Assembly (NCBI GenBank): GCA_950097015.1 | Contig: CATNEN010000029.1 | Span: forward strand, 8,420,001 to 8,484,000 | DNA: 64,000 nt | Direction of reading: 5' to 3' | DNA from: Macrostomum hystrix | Taxonomy: Eukaryota; Platyhelminthes; Macrostomidae | In this document: one piece after another, positions 1 to 15,000 of the stretch | How positions within the stretch are numbered: the first letter of the stretch is position 1 | How the letters are laid out: every line of letters starts with the position of its first letter | Translations under genes and position numbers: made by a program | Notes under the pieces: model-generated | What the model was told of the DNA's origin: nothing | The model's input: only the letters and a program-made list of their open reading frames with translations | The model's database searches: none

Positions 1-46
1 GAAGGCCGCCAACGTCAGTCAGGGCTTCGTGACCCGTCACTCGAAG
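1..46 (-). CDS. Syn: Synapsin exon 8, cut by window edge
   Basis: After the acceptor GGAACTAG the frame reads LRVTGHEALTDVGGL, in phase with exon 7 and similar to the VKVDNQHDFQDIASV and ARLENQSALQDAAGL segments of vertebrate and fly synapsins. The exon continues beyond base 1. Confidence 0.75.
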
Positions 47-3000
47 CTAGTTCCCCAAATTAGCGTGGGCGGGAGAGAAAGAAAAAGTGCGTTTTTATTG
101 GAAATTTGAACCGTAGACCGTTGAATTTGCCGCTTGTCCAACTGGATTGATTTAGTTTGACAGCGGGGGGGAACATGAAAACTAGCGCTAGCTCAAATTA
201 AATTTGTCATCTCTAATTTCATTCATCTTCAAATGGGATTTGAGCTCGTCTCAAGCTTGGGCAGGGCGTTAGCTGCTATAATCCGATTGCGCAGCTGTGT
301 GTGACCAGCTAAATCGGCTTCTAGATTATCCCCCCCTCCCATAATTCTCTGCCCAAGGGATTCCTTATTGCCAATCGGATTACACTGCGGGATCTGCCCC
401 CCGCTCAGTCCGGATCAAGCAGCATTTATTGTAATTTCCCGCAATTGCTGCATAGATTTATGGAAGGGGGGCCGAAAAGACGGAAACTCAACTCAACTTG
501 TCTATTGACCTGCGCTTGTACGAGCACTAACCAGCTAGCTTTATAATTGAAGCTTTGGTCAGCATATATTTGAGATTTTATTGTCAGAATGACTCAATGT
601 GAACCTTCATGGCCCATGGCGAATTAAATTAACAGCACCGAATCACTGATTCGTGCCCAATCAATCAATGACCAACTCCAACTCTCTATGACCAACTTTT
701 CGTTTCTACTTGACTAACTCCCAATGTCTATGACCAACTCTCACTCTCTATGACCAACTACCACTCTTTATGACCAACTCCTGATCTTTATGACCAACTC
801 CCAATGTCTATGACCAACTCCCAATCTCTGTGACCAACTCCCACTCTCTATGACCAACTCCTGATCTTTATGACCAACTCCCAATCTCTATGACCAACTC
901 CCAATCTCTATGGCCAACTCCCATCTCTATGACCAACTCCCAATCTCTATGGCCAACTCCCAATCTCTATGACCAACTCCCAATCTCTATGACCAACTCC
1001 CAATCTTTATTACCAACGTTTCGTTTCGATATGACCAACTCCCAATCTCTATGACCAACTCACACTCTCTATGATCAACTCCTATTCTCTATGATCAACT
1101 CCCAGTCTCTATGACCAATTCAAACTCTCTATGACCAACTTTTCGTTTCTACTTGACCAACTCTCAACGTCTGGCCAACTCCCAATCTCTATGACCAACT
1201 CACACTCTCTATGAACAACTCCTGATCTCTATGACCAACTCCTGATCTCTATGACCAACTCCCAATCTATATGACCAACTTTTCGTTTCTATATGACCAA
1301 CTCCCAGTCTCTATGACCAACTTTTCGACTCCATGACCAACCTACGGCTCGTATTATCTCCATGACTAACTATGGCTCTCTATGACTAACTTTGAATCTC
1401 TATGACCAACTCCGAATGAATCTCTATGAGCAACTCAGATCTCTATGACGAGCTCCGAATCCGTTTGACCAACTCTAAATCGTCATGACCAATTCTATTT
1501 TTCCTAGGCCCAATTCAGAATCTCTACGACTTCGAGCTAATTCTAAATGTCAATCACCAATTCTGAATTTCTCTGACCAATTGTGAATCCCTACGACTGA
1601 CAGTGAATCTATTTAAACAACTCTGAATTGATGAGCGAAACAGATCGTCTTTGAGTGTAGCATTTCAAAATCTAGCGTTATTTTATAAATGAAGCAATAT
1701 AGCATTCTGTTGATGCTTATGAGCGGCTACTCCCCCGCCAGTTGATTATTGAATTTCGTTCCCATTGGCCTAAAAATTATTCCATAATAAGCTGCCACTG
1801 GCTGTTATTGACCATAAAAATTCAATTTTCAACTTTTTGAGTAATTAATTTGCTAACCGCTGCCTAGCCTCAATCTCACAGCTCAACTAGAAGCAGAAAA
1901 TCTCTACCCCCACTCACCTTGCCCACGCCACCATGGGCGTGTCCGATTTTCAGCGCCATCGGAAAATAGGCCGGCGCCGCGCCATCGGCGGCAGCCGCTG
2001 GTGCAGATGTCGCGGTCGACGACGAAGGCGCCGCGGCCGCCTGCTGATGCTGCGGGGGCGGTGGCAACGATTGGCGGGATAATTGAAGAACAAAAGCCGG
2101 TGGAGGATTTTGGTGAATTATCAAGCAGTGCGTGGGCGGCGCAAGACTGATTAGTGAGTTTAGTGTGCAGCCGGCCCTGAGTGTGTGTAACCAAGGCTGC
2201 CATATCCCCATCACCAACCCCCCCAGTCCCATTCTCATCCAGTTTGAAGCCAGATTGCGTAAACACTGAAAGAGCTACTGAAATATATGAGAGGCTCCGA
2301 GAGGGAGGAGATTAAACAGAAATGAGAGAAGGGGGGTACACAAAATTAGCCAATTTAATGATTTGGGGATCTCAGATGAAGCTCAAAAAAGAAACTGCGC
2401 GGCGCATTTACTCGTACTTTGGGGATGTCGGCCAGCCGGCGGGCTATTTTAAAACCATAAAATGCAAACATTAATATAGGAGACTGAACTGGCGCCTGCA
2501 CTAATGCACTAAGAGCGATTGCGCAGTTTGGCTTTCAGCAGCAGCAGCAGCAGCAGCAGCCAATTTAATTTTTGGCGCCTAATCAAAGCGACCTTAGCCG
2601 CGCACATCGGGCTGCGGGCAATTGAAACCCCGTTTTTTAGATGGCGCTTCGATTATTTTGTTATTGCGCAAACGATAGACTAAAACGCGTTGGGTTAGCA
2701 TCCTTTTTTCGGCCTCTTGTTGTTCGCGGTTTTAGTGGAAAATCAACACGGTATAAGATCAGCTGACTGATAAATTGAAGGGCTTGGAAAATTGGTAAGG
2801 GGAGGTTTGTCACGATCCTCTGAAGTGTCCTCATCCTCATCATCCACATTAGCCATGATCAGAGACAGCATCTAAGAGACGACGAATTGAAATTCGGCAC
2901 ATGAGACAACTGGTTGCTAGATGAGACAGTTAGAGAGATGAGACAGTTAGAGAGATGAGACAGATGAGAGATGAGACAGTTAGAGAGATGAGACAGTTAG

Positions 3001-6000
3001 AGAGATGAGACAGTGTAGACAGATGAGACAGTTAGAGAGATGAGACAGTTAGAGAGATGAGACAGTTAGAGAGATGCGACAGAGGAGAGATGAGACAGTT
3101 AGAGAGATGCGACAGAGGAGAGATGAGACAGTTAGAGAGATGCGACAGAGGAGAGATGAGACAATTAGAGAGATGCGACAGAGGAGAGATGCGACAGAGG
3201 AGAGATGCGACAGAGGAGAGATGCGACAGAGGAGAGATGCGACAGAGGAGAGATGAGACAGTTAGAGAGATGCGAAAGAGGAAAGATGAGACACGGGAGA
3301 CATTAGACAATGCAGAGAGATGAGACACGGTACGAGAGATGAGACAGTGTAGACAGATGAGACAGTGTAGTAGATGAGACAGTGAAGAGAGATGAGACAG
3401 TGTAGTAGATGAGACAGTGAAGAGAGATGAGACACTGTAGGGAGATGAGACAGTGTAGAGAGAGATGAGACACTGTAGAGAGAGATGAGACAGTGTAGAG
3501 AGAGATGAGACACTGTAGAGAGAGATGAGACAGTGTAAACAGATGAGACAGTGTATGTAGAGAGATGAGACAGTGTATGTAGAGAGATGAGACAGTGTAT
3601 GTAGAGAGATGAGACAGTGTAGACAGATGAGACAGTGTATGTAGAGAGATGAGACAGTGTATGTAGAGAGATGAGACAGTGTAGAGAGATGAGACAGTGT
3701 AGAGAGATGAGACAGTGTAGACAGATGAGACATTGTAGAGAGATGAGACAGTGTAGAGAGATGAGACAGTGTAGACAGATGAGACAGTGTAGACAGATGA
3801 GACAGTGTAGAGAGATGAGACAGTGTAGACAGATGAGACAGTGTAGAGAGATGAGACAGTGTATGTAGAGAGATGAGACAGTGTAGACAGATGAGACAGT
3901 GTAGACAGATGAGACAGTGTAGACAGATGAGACAGTGTAGAGAGATGAGACAGTGTAGAGAGATGAGACAGTGTATGTAGAGAGATGAGACAGTGTAGAG
4001 AGATGAGACAGTGTAGAGAGATGAGACAGTGTAGACAGATGAGACATTGTAGAGAGATGAGACAGTGTAGAGAGATGAGACAGTGTAGACAGATGAGACA
4101 GTGTAGACAGATGAGACAGTGTAGAGAGATGAGACAGTGTAGACAGATGAGACAGTGTAGAGAGATGAGACAGTGTATGTAGAGAGATGAGACAGTGTAG
4201 ACAGATGAGACAGTGTAGACAGATGAGACAGTGTAGACAGATGAGACAGTGTAGAGAGATGAGACAGTGTAGAGAGATGAGACAGTGTATGTAGAGAGAT
4301 GAGACAGTGTAGACAGATGAGACAGTGTAGAGAGATGAGACAGTGTATGTAGAGAGATGAGACAGTGTAGACAGATGAGACAGTGAAGAGAGATGAGACA
4401 TGGGAGACATGAGACACTTGACCCAGCTGTTGCATAGCTGATCAGACGGCAGTGGCTGCACAAACCATACTATTGGATCCTTTATAGCAAAGGACTGGCA
4501 TAAGTTAGCCTGGAGTGAGAGGCCCAACTCTATATCGTATTATAGCTGAGCAAAGCAAAGCAATTATTCATAAAGCGACTTCAGACTACAGACTGGGGGA
4601 GCCGCCCTGGCCACCGCCCCCCCCCGCGATTGACCATCTGTCTTGTCCGCCTGTCTTCCAGTAGGATTTTTTATCTAGTCTGGACTAACATACTCGAAGA
4701 ATGGAGGGTTGGCCGGACTGCGGGGACATATCTTATTCAGAGGGTCCCGCTATACAGCGTGCGAGATTAGCCGGGCACCGGGTGCATGCTTCTTTTTGAG
4801 GGGCGAACTGCCTCAGAGCCGGTAGGCAATTTTCGCTTCGGGTTTCTGCTACTCAATGCAAATTAGCGCTTAAGCTCCCTTCTTTGAGCAACCCGACAAC
4901 CCCAAAACAGTGGATAATCTAATGCTATAATTTAACATAGACACAGGCACTGGCCTCCATCTGCACCTCCTAGTCTCAAGTCTCACCATTGAGACAGATC
5001 ACATCATACACTCACACTCACACTCACACTCACACTCACACTCACACTCACACTTACACTCACTCTCACACTCACACTCACACACACTAACACTCACTCA
5101 CACTTACTCACACTCACTCTCACACTCACACTCACACTCACACTCACTCTCACACTCACACTTACTCTCATACTCACACTCACTCTCACTCTCACTCACA
5201 CTCACTCACACTCCCACTCACACACACTTACACTCACTCACACTCACTCACACTCACTCACATACACTCACACACACACTCACTCACACTCACTCACATA
5301 CACTCACACACACACTCACACTTACTCTCATACTCACACTCACACTTACTCACACTCACTCACACTCACTCACACTCACACTCACACTCACACACACTTA
5401 CACTCACTCACACTTACTCACACTCACTCACACTCACACTCACACACACACTCACTCACACTCACTCACACTCACTCACACTCACTCACACACACACTCA
5501 CACCCACACTCACTCACACACACACTCACACCCACACTCACTCACACACACACTCACACTCACACTCACTCACACTCACTCACACACACACTCACACCCA
5601 CACTCACTCACACACACACTCACACCCACACTCACTCACACACACACTCACACCCACACTCACTCACACACACACTCACACCCACACTCACTCACACCCA
5701 CACTCACTCACACACACACTCACACCCACACTCACTCACACACACACTCACACCCACACTCACTCACACACACACTCACACCCACACTCACTCACACACA
5801 CACTCACACTCACACTCACTCACACTCACTCACACACACACTCACACCCACACTCACTCACACACACACTCACACTCACACTCACACTCACTCACACACA
5901 CACACACCCACACTCACTCACACACACACTCACACTCACTCACGCTTACTCACACTCACTCACACTCACTCACACACACACACACCCACACTCACTCACA

Positions 6001-9000
6001 CACACACTCACACTCACACTCACACTCACTCACACCTCAAGCCGAGCTCGCCAACTCCGGCCATGCAATTCAGGCCTTGGCTTTGGTGGAGGAGTGGGGG
6101 AGGAGAGGCGGGGGACATTCAGAGGGTCCCGAGGCCCCAAGGGCAGATCCAATGGCAACTCTTCCTTCCCTGATTCTCCCTCTGCTCTCCTCTTCTCTTC
6201 TAATCTCTTCTCTATCCGTTTCTGTCCGGCCAGGGATAGGATAAAGGAACCAAGGGGGGAGTGGGGCCGGCGGACACAATCGGGCAGGCATAGAAGGAGA
6301 CGCCTCTCAGGGTTGGGTTCAGAACTTAGCGCGTAGAAAAAAAATTAATAAAAAGGCAGACAGTCGCCTCGCGAGACGGGACTAAATTTCTTCTACTGAG
6401 AAATCTTGCCTGGAATTTTTTCCGAAAACGAATTTTTGCAAAATAAGGCATCGCCATTCGAACTATTGGCCAATTCCGACTGGCGGCACCGACTTATTGG
6501 AAGGCGACGACAAAGCAAGGGCGGTCAGCGGACTGGCACCGCTACCAGCGATGCTGCCAAACCTTCGGCATGACGAGCCAAAGAAGCAGTACGACTACTG
6601 AATCACTGCGCGCCTCGGACGAGCCAACGTCTGGGTCCTCGCAGCAACTCTCGCCAGCTTTTGACATCGCGACGTCGGCCTATTCGACATCGACAGCTGG
6701 CCGCGTTTTCGGCTTCGCCAGCCTGCTGCTCATCGGCAGCTGGACTGTGGGAGGAGGCAGGCTGCGGCGGCCCCCTTGCTGGCCTCCGCAGCGCCCTTTC
6801 AGGGCTTCGACACGCCGCCTTGCGCGTGCCGACCACATCATCCGCTGCACCCGCAGATCGCTTTCTGCACCAGCGACTTTGGTTGGTGTCAAATTTCTCT
6901 TGCTTCTCATGAGGGGGTCGGTGGCAGAGCGTTTGCCTCTAGCACCAAGGTTCCTGAGCTCGATTCTGCGGCGAGACCACATTTATTTAGGTCGCAGCAG
7001 CGGAAAAGGTCTTGGGCCTGTTGTGCGATTGTCGCCCTTGAGGGCCAAGCTCCAAGGCACAGTGAAATGTACACTGCCTGACGATGAGAAAGTCAGGGCA
7101 GATGTACACACCTGTGTGAGCGTGTGCCTGCTTACGGTATCTGTGTGCGTGTGTGCTCAGGAGTCAGCGAAATGGGCAGAATTGCCTCCTCGCTGGTTGC
7201 GGGTCTAGTGTCACCAAATGATGTGCCATTGCCCGCAGCCCTCCTGCAATTATTATTATTATTATTGTTATATTATTAATAATGTTTCTCATGTATCTGT
7301 CTAGGTTTCTCGAGTATCTCATTTACCCTCGGGTTCATTATATTTCTCATGTTTCTCCTCCTTTTCTTCCGCATTTCCCCAGTGCTGAAAGTGCGTTTCC
7401 TGCGCGAGATCACGAAGAGCAACGGCTTGGATGGCCAGAACAGGCAGTACTGGGTGGCCGTGCAGAAAGTGTTTCGCAACACTCGAAAAGTGAGTAGCCA
7501 GTTAAGCTGCTTGAGTTTTGGATACTATATGAAGGGCGTTGCCCAATGACCTGATTGACATCTCGCATCTCCGTTCTCGACAGATTGCCGAATTCTATCC
7601 TCGAAACCGAGTCTCACTGTGGATGTACGGCACCAGAGATTCCTGTGGCAGCGGCATCACAGTGCGGCATTATAAATCCATGCCTAGCATGATCTCAAGA
7701 GATGTGGAAATGGGACAAGTCTACCTAGTGACTGGTGAGATAATGGCGCCGATTTTTCTTAACTGACACGATCTGGAGAGTGGTGTGCCCTCTGGCAGTG
7801 TGCAAAATCTAATTCATAAATTGTGCAAAAAAATTAAGTTTGCAAATGGATTCAAAAGTCGGGAAAGATAGAGTCAGAAGTCTTGATACAAAAACGTATT
7901 TGTTATAAAAAAAGTAATGCAAGTAATTGTTTCTTAGAAACTGCTTCTTAAGAAGTATCAAACAAAATCTGGTGTTTCTTAGAAAACATCACCCAAAAGA
8001 AAGTGTTTCTTAGAAATATCTCCCGCAAGCAAGTTTTTCTTAGAAACATCTCCGACAAGCGTTTTTCTTTGAAACATCTCCTGCAAGCTAGTTTTTCTTA
8101 GAAACATCTCCCGCAAGCAAGTTTTTCTTAGAAACATCTCCGACAAGCGTTTTTCTTTGAAACATCTCCTGCAAGCTAGTTTTTCTTAGAAACATCTCCC
8201 GCAAGCAAGTTTTTCTTAGAAACATCTCCTGCAAGCTAGTTTTTCTTAGAAACATCTCCCGCAAGCTAGTTTTTCTTAGAAACATCTCTCGCAAGCAAGT
8301 GTTTTTAGCAAAATCTCCCCCGAGCAATTTTTTCTTTGCGAAATAAAATTTTAGCCACTTCTAAAAGCTGTAATTTTTTAATTTCACTAGGCTACGTGCA
8401 AGATGGCAAGCCCATGCTGTCAGTGTGCAGCTGGATCGCCTACTGGCCTAATCGCAAGGCCAGGAAGGCCCTACCAGCCGAGGAGCTGGTCTCCAGCGCG
8501 GTGACGGTGCAGCAGTCACGCTATTTGAGGCGCGGCCTATTTGAAAAAGGCTGCTCAAAGTGCAAGGTAGGCGGAGCTGCATATTAAGAATAAAGAAACC
8601 AATAGCGATTTATCGTATTAACCGTGACATGAAAGGTCATAAATTAAGGCACAATAGTCGGTATTTTTCTGCTATCAGTGGTGCGGGTCATGCACTAATT
8701 TTCAGGACAAAGGTTCGCTTACTATAGCTAGTCCACCAACTTTCTCGCCTGTTCTTCCTCATCAATCTCTCTCAGCGGTTCTACCTCTGTCCTCGCTGAA
8801 GCTACAATGCAAAAACATCAGCTTGATAAGTTGAGACACATGCGGAACTAAGAAAGCCCCCCCTCTCTCTCTCTCTCTCTCTCGCCATTTCCTTTGTACC
8901 TCGCCGCCGTCAAAACAGTTTGGTCCGCTCCCACTAGCAAGAAAGAAAAAGATTTCGGGCCTGACAGAAGCTTATAGGCCTCTGCCCCTATTGCTTCCGC

Positions 9001-12000
9001 GTTTTGCTTATTTCTTGCCGACTGTAGGACTGTACTATTGAACAACTATAGCGGCTATCAGTGGCCATAAGGCAACTGTCGGACCAAGTCCCACCCCTGC
9101 GCTGCAGGTATTTTAGTTTTGTAACTTTTGTTTAGTCTAAGCCAGCTTCTCTGACGAGCTATAAGTTATTTCACATTGTCTATACGCGTAAAGCATAGCC
9201 TGGGTTGTGTGGGAGGCTTGTGAAAGTTTACGACTATATAAAGTATGCGAAAAAATATACAGGGGTGGAGCTGGCTAAAACCAATTAATGCGAGTCCAGC
9301 GATTAGACAGCGCATAGAGATATTAAGACAATGGAAAGCAAAGATGGACACATGAACATGAGGGAGACACATGAAGGGGAGATGAGAGGCAGACACATGA
9401 AGGGGAGAGATGAGAGGCAGACACATGAAGGGGAGAGATGAGAGGGAGACACATGAAGGGGAGATGAGAGGGAGACACATGAAGGAGAGATGAGAGGGAG
9501 ACACATGAAGGGGAGATGACAGGCAGACACATGAAGGGGAGATGAGAGGCAGACACATGAAGGGGAGAGATGAGAGGCAGACACATGAAGGGGAGAGATG
9601 AGAGGGAGACACATGAAGGGGAGATGAGAGGGAGACACATGAAGGGGAGATGAGAGGGAGACACATGAAGGGGAGATGAGAGGGAGACACAGGAAGGAGA
9701 GATGAGAGGGAGACACATGAAGGGGAGATGAGAGGGAGACACATGAAGGGGAGATGAGAGGGAGACACATGAAGGAGAGATGAGAGGGAGACACATGAAG
9801 GGGAGATGACAGGCAGACACATGAAGGGGAGAGATGAGAGGGAGACACATGAAGGGGAGATGAAAGGGAGACATATGAAGGGGAGAGATGAGAGGGAGAC
9901 ACATGAAGGGGAGATGAGAGGGAGACATATGAAGGGGAGATGAGAGGGAGACACAGGAAGGGGAGATGACAGGCAGACACATGAAGGGGAGAGATGAGAG
10001 GGAGACACATGAAGGGGAGATGAGAGGGAGACACATGAAGGAGAGATGAGAGGGAGACACAGGAAGGAGAGATGAGAGGGAGACACAAGAAGGGGAGATG
10101 AGAGGGAGACATATGAAGGGGAGATGAGAGGGAGACACAGGAAGGAGAGATGAGAGGGAGACACAGGAAGGAGAGATGAGAGGGAGACACAGGAAGGAGA
10201 GATGAGAGGGAGACACATGAAGGGGAGATGAGAGGGAGACATATGAAGGGGAGATGAGAGGGAGACACAGGAAGGAGAGATGAGAGGGAGACACAGGAAG
10301 GAGAGATGAGAGGCAGACACAGTGAAGGAGAGATGACAGGCAGACACAGGAAGGAGAGATGACAGGCAGACACAGGAAGGAGAGATGAGAGGCAGACACA
10401 GGAAGGAGAGATGAGAGGCAGACACAGGAAGGAGAGATGACAGGCAGACACGTGAAGGAGAGATGAGAGGCAGACACATGAAGGAGAGATGAGAGGCAGA
10501 CACATGAAGGAGAGATGAGAGGCAGACACGTGAAGGAGAGATAAGAGGCAGACACATGAAGTGGAGAGATGAGAGGCAGACACATGAAGGAGAGATAAGA
10601 GGCAGACACGTGAAGGAGAGATGAGAGGCAGACACAGGAAGGAGAGATGAGAGGCAGACACAGGAAGGAGAGATGAGAGGCAGACACAGGAAGGAGAGAT
10701 GAGAGGCAGACACAGGAAGGAGAGATGAGAGGCAGACACAGGAAGGAGAGATGAGAGAGAGACATATGAAGGGGAGAGATGAGAGGCAGACACGTGAAGG
10801 AGAGATGACAGGCAGACACATAAAGGAGAGATGGGAGAAGTGCGCAAAGCTGCACTGTGAATTGTTTTAGGCAATTTGTGCTGCCACTGTACTGGCTCAT
10901 TTGGAGGTCGCGTGCAGTCCACGAGGATGGGCGAATGAAGGCAGAGAAAATGGCACAACCTTTTCGTTAGCGAACTCGGTCAATGAATCAGGGCTAATCT
11001 TCGAGGCCAGAACAGTGGCTATCAGTTTTGATAGCCGGGCTTAGCCAAACGCGAGCGGTGGTCTTGTCGGATTGCGGAGGGACTTGGTTGATTGAGTGGG
11101 GGGCTGAACTGCTGCCTCTTGGCTTCAGCCTCTTTGACACCCTAAAGGCGGTGGGGCAATAACACCTCGGCTTATCATGGGATCTTTTGGGCGCTTCCTA
11201 TGGTTTCGGAAATAGATGGCATAATGAGGGTATAGAATTTCCCCACCCCTGACTATGGACAAATTCATTCAACAACTAGATGAGAAGGATCTATGAATTT
11301 AGTGAATTTAGGACTATATCAGGATAATCAATGTCTAGATCGTGTCGATAAGGCAAATCCATGACTAGATCAAGACGAATCCATGACTAGATCAAGGCGA
11401 ATCCATGACTAGATCAAGACGAATCCATGACTAGATCAAGACGAATCCATGACTAGATCAAGACGAATCCATGACTAGATCAAGACGAATCCATGGCTAG
11501 ATCAAGACGAATCCATGACTAGATCAAGACGAATCCATGACTAGACCATGGGTAAATCAAGATGGAGAATGTGTTTAGCTAGTGAATCAAATTGAAATCT
11601 ACTATAACAAAATTGGCAATTTCGCATCCAGATCAAGGACTCGCCGACACTGCCGGGTCAAAATGTCACAACGGATCGCACAACCTGCGTATTCGATTCG
11701 TCAACAGACTATTACATGTGCAAGGCCAGCTATGCGTACTGTGCACCGTACACTGATCCGTACAAGCGGATTAGCGGCTGCGATTGGCACGCGGCAAATA
11801 AAGATCGATACAACAGGTGCGACACCGAGAACATCCAGCTGAAGGCCCAGAAGGGCGGCATCGGTGGTTGAACTGCACATCAACTCCCCTCCAAACCCAA
11901 ACCAACTAAAAATACCATCGCAAACATTCGATCTGAGACAGTCGACTAAAATATTACGGTGTTATTTTTGTATGTCAATTCTATTGTATCCGTTTTCCTC

Positions 12001-15000
12001 ACCATCAACTGGCGACCGATGTGGTTACATAGAAGCGACAAAAAAGACAACAATGACCTTAATGAAGACAAAAATTGTTGTTGATTTATCATTGTTGGAT
12101 TCTTTCAGAGAGCTCGCCTATCGTTTCTGTTTACTCTTGTTCAATTTATTTTTCTTTGTTAAAATGAACTCTGATTAAAGATCATTATAATCTACCTCGG
12201 CTAAAGTTATCTTGCTTAATTCTTGTTTTTTATCTACCTAATCTGTCTAAAACGCTAATAGAACTTCTATTTTTTGTCTTCTGCCCTTTACGACAAGACA
12301 CGAAATTTTAAGGAATATACTTAAAATAAATTTTCCCTTGGATTTCATTGTCTGATAATTTTAGCCTGGTAGTTAGAGCTTTGGACTTGTAAACCGAACG
12401 GTATAAGGGAGCTCTAATCTTAGTTCAAGGGAAACAATCTGCTAGTTATTGCTACAATTCACTCCGCTGAAATCTATAGCATTGGGCTAGAAATTCGGGT
12501 GGGTGTTTCGACTCACGCAGTCCACGAACTGAACAGTGGTACACAGCCTTTAGATAATGAAATAAAGTAATCAAGTAACCAAAAAAGTTCTATTATGACG
12601 AATAATTTTTAATTATAGTTTTTCAATTTGAACTTTTATATTTTTTATATACTAAATAATTATAATTTAATTTTATATTTACGCATTGAGTTATATTGAT
12701 AAAATTATTATTTTAATTATTAAATTTTAAAGAAATATTATATTAAAAAAATTATTAATTAATAGAATATTTAATAATAAGCAGATTAACGTTTGACATG
12801 AGCCCAGCAAAAGCTGCCACGCTCCGCATTACTCAGCCTTCAAACCTCATAGTCCAGAATGCATTTATAACTATTCCCCATATAGCAGACCCGATCAGCA
12901 GTCGTAGACTGGACATTCTCATTTCACGCTTCAGAGAAAAAAACTTAATTTTTTGTGTTTCTCTCTTTATTTATAATCTAATCCAATTCTACTATCAGCT
13001 GTCTGTTAGTGTAAACAATATAATGGATCTAAATTAGCAAAGCCGCTCATAATTCGCACTGTCCGTCCATTGCTTTGAGCTAAATTTATTATATTAATCT
13101 GCTTTCAGCTTAAATGGGTTCCCACGTTGGTTGGATTATCTAAAAATGACAACATGATCCCATGATTCCCACCATAGTCACTGGCTTATGTGTTTTTTAT
13201 AACCTTGAAATATTCGCAATATACGCACTTTCCAAAACAGTTTAATTCTATAACCGTCGACAACCTAATCCTAAGTCATATGTCAATTTCAAAGCCATGT
13301 CACCTCTCTCTAATAATCGCACTATTACGACCTGACCTATAAACGCTTTTTCTATCAACGCAAGATCCGGAAATAATTTGCGATAACTTATATATTTACG
13401 TCTGTCTATATGTGTACCTATATTTTTTGTTTGCGTATTTGGGTGTTTATGTGTGTTTTATCGGCTTTGCTTATAATCGGTTTGTTCTTTAGTTGTACCA
13501 GCAAACGATCAGTCACTTACATACTGCCCCCTTCTGTCTCTCTCAGCTGTCACTCCGTGTCTCGTCAATGAAAAATATATAAAAGTTTGCAAAAATCAAA
13601 AGGAAAAAAAGATGCACTCGGACAGCAAAGAAACAACTCGATCCCAAATGAGGAAAATTATATTATATTACGAGTTTTTATGCTCCGCGAAAATACTTTC
13701 TTTTCATATTTTTTTTTCTTTTAAAAAGTCGGCTATTGAAGCATCTTGGCAAAGTTTATCTTTTGATCGGCTGTCCCAATTAGTACTTAATAATAATAAT
13801 TTATGGGCTTATAGGTCAGAAACTAAATTTGGTTGCTTGTTGGTTGCCAACTGAAGCTGTGCGGCCCCTGGATCTTTGTAGACTGGCTAATGTGGGCGGC
13901 TGAAAATATGCATTTGCACGATCGATTGCTATACTGCAGCAAACTTGGAGAGAGAGAGATTACTGTTCTGTTCCGTTTTCTTGCCTTCAACTGCGAGTCC
14001 CTAGCGACCGCGGTTTGGGTGGCGGTGGGGTGAGGAGTGCGGGTCGCCCGGGTGCCAAAGTATCCGTGCACAATGGGCGATGAGGCCGGTAGGAGGTGGA
14101 GACGGCTGGAACCGTGCGGGCCAGCGGAGGTTTAGTCCCATTGACGCGGACTAGATTCAAAAGCTTAGCCAAAAGGCCCGAGACAGCATCCAACACTTCC
14201 TGCCCCTGAAACTGCAGCCAATCCCGCACCTGCGGTGGGATATTGAGTCGAATGTTTTTGAGTTGGGAGCTAGTTTATTAACCATGGGCTAACTAATTGA
14301 CTATCCTATAATAGGTGTATATTTTTTACTGTTAGCTACTTGCACAATTAGTAACAGAAGATGGAAATATTCGAATCGGAAAAAAATTCACGAATCAGGA
14401 TTTTTGCCATTTCAGATTTCAGAAATTCGGATTTCAGCATATTGGGATTCAGCCAATTGGGATTTCAGCGAATTGGGATTTCAGCAAATTATGGGATTTC
14501 AACAAATTGGGATTAGAGCAAAGTAGGATTTTAGCATTTATGGTATTACTAGGAATTGAGATTTTTATAGACTGGTAATACTAGGAGTGGAGATTTCTTT
14601 GCAATTAAGATTTTTAGAAATTAGGATTTTCTAGGAATTGAGATTTCTAGGATTAGGGATTTTTATTTATTTATTGGCTTCTAAATTTTCACTTTAGTTA
14701 CAAATACATGCACGCAAAACTATTTTACATTGAGGGAATGTGTTAAAATCGTTAATACTAATCAAGATCACGCTGATTCTGAACTTTCTCAGCAGTAATT
14801 TTAGCCGCGTCCGCAGCAGCCGTGAGCACACCCCCATCATACTTGGGTAACAATGCGCCCAATCTGATCGAAAGTAAAAAATCGCTCGTTACAACAATAG
14901 TCCATAACGACTGTGTCTCGGAATGGCTGTAGTACAGATTCCCGGGCAATGACGGGCGGTTGGAGTTCACTCTGATTGCTCAATCATATTTTATAGAACA

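Noticed and set aside
2743-2856. First exon of a PAK-like kinase (acidic start followed by DKPP)
   Set aside because: Only a dozen residues look suggestive, no CRIB or kinase exon follows, and it would have to interleave with synapsin exons.
3032-4527. Long minus open frames (390-470 codons) of LSHLSTLSHLST type
   Set aside because: They are translations of the 17-18 bp array in all three minus frames; no conserved protein content.
5008-6033. Telomere-like array
   Set aside because: The units are CACTCA/CACACT, not the TTAGGG type of animals.
9166-10958. Three overlapping minus frames of about 530-550 codons (CLPLISPSCVS)
   Set aside because: Repeat translation of the 24-26 bp array; all frames open at once because the unit lacks stops.
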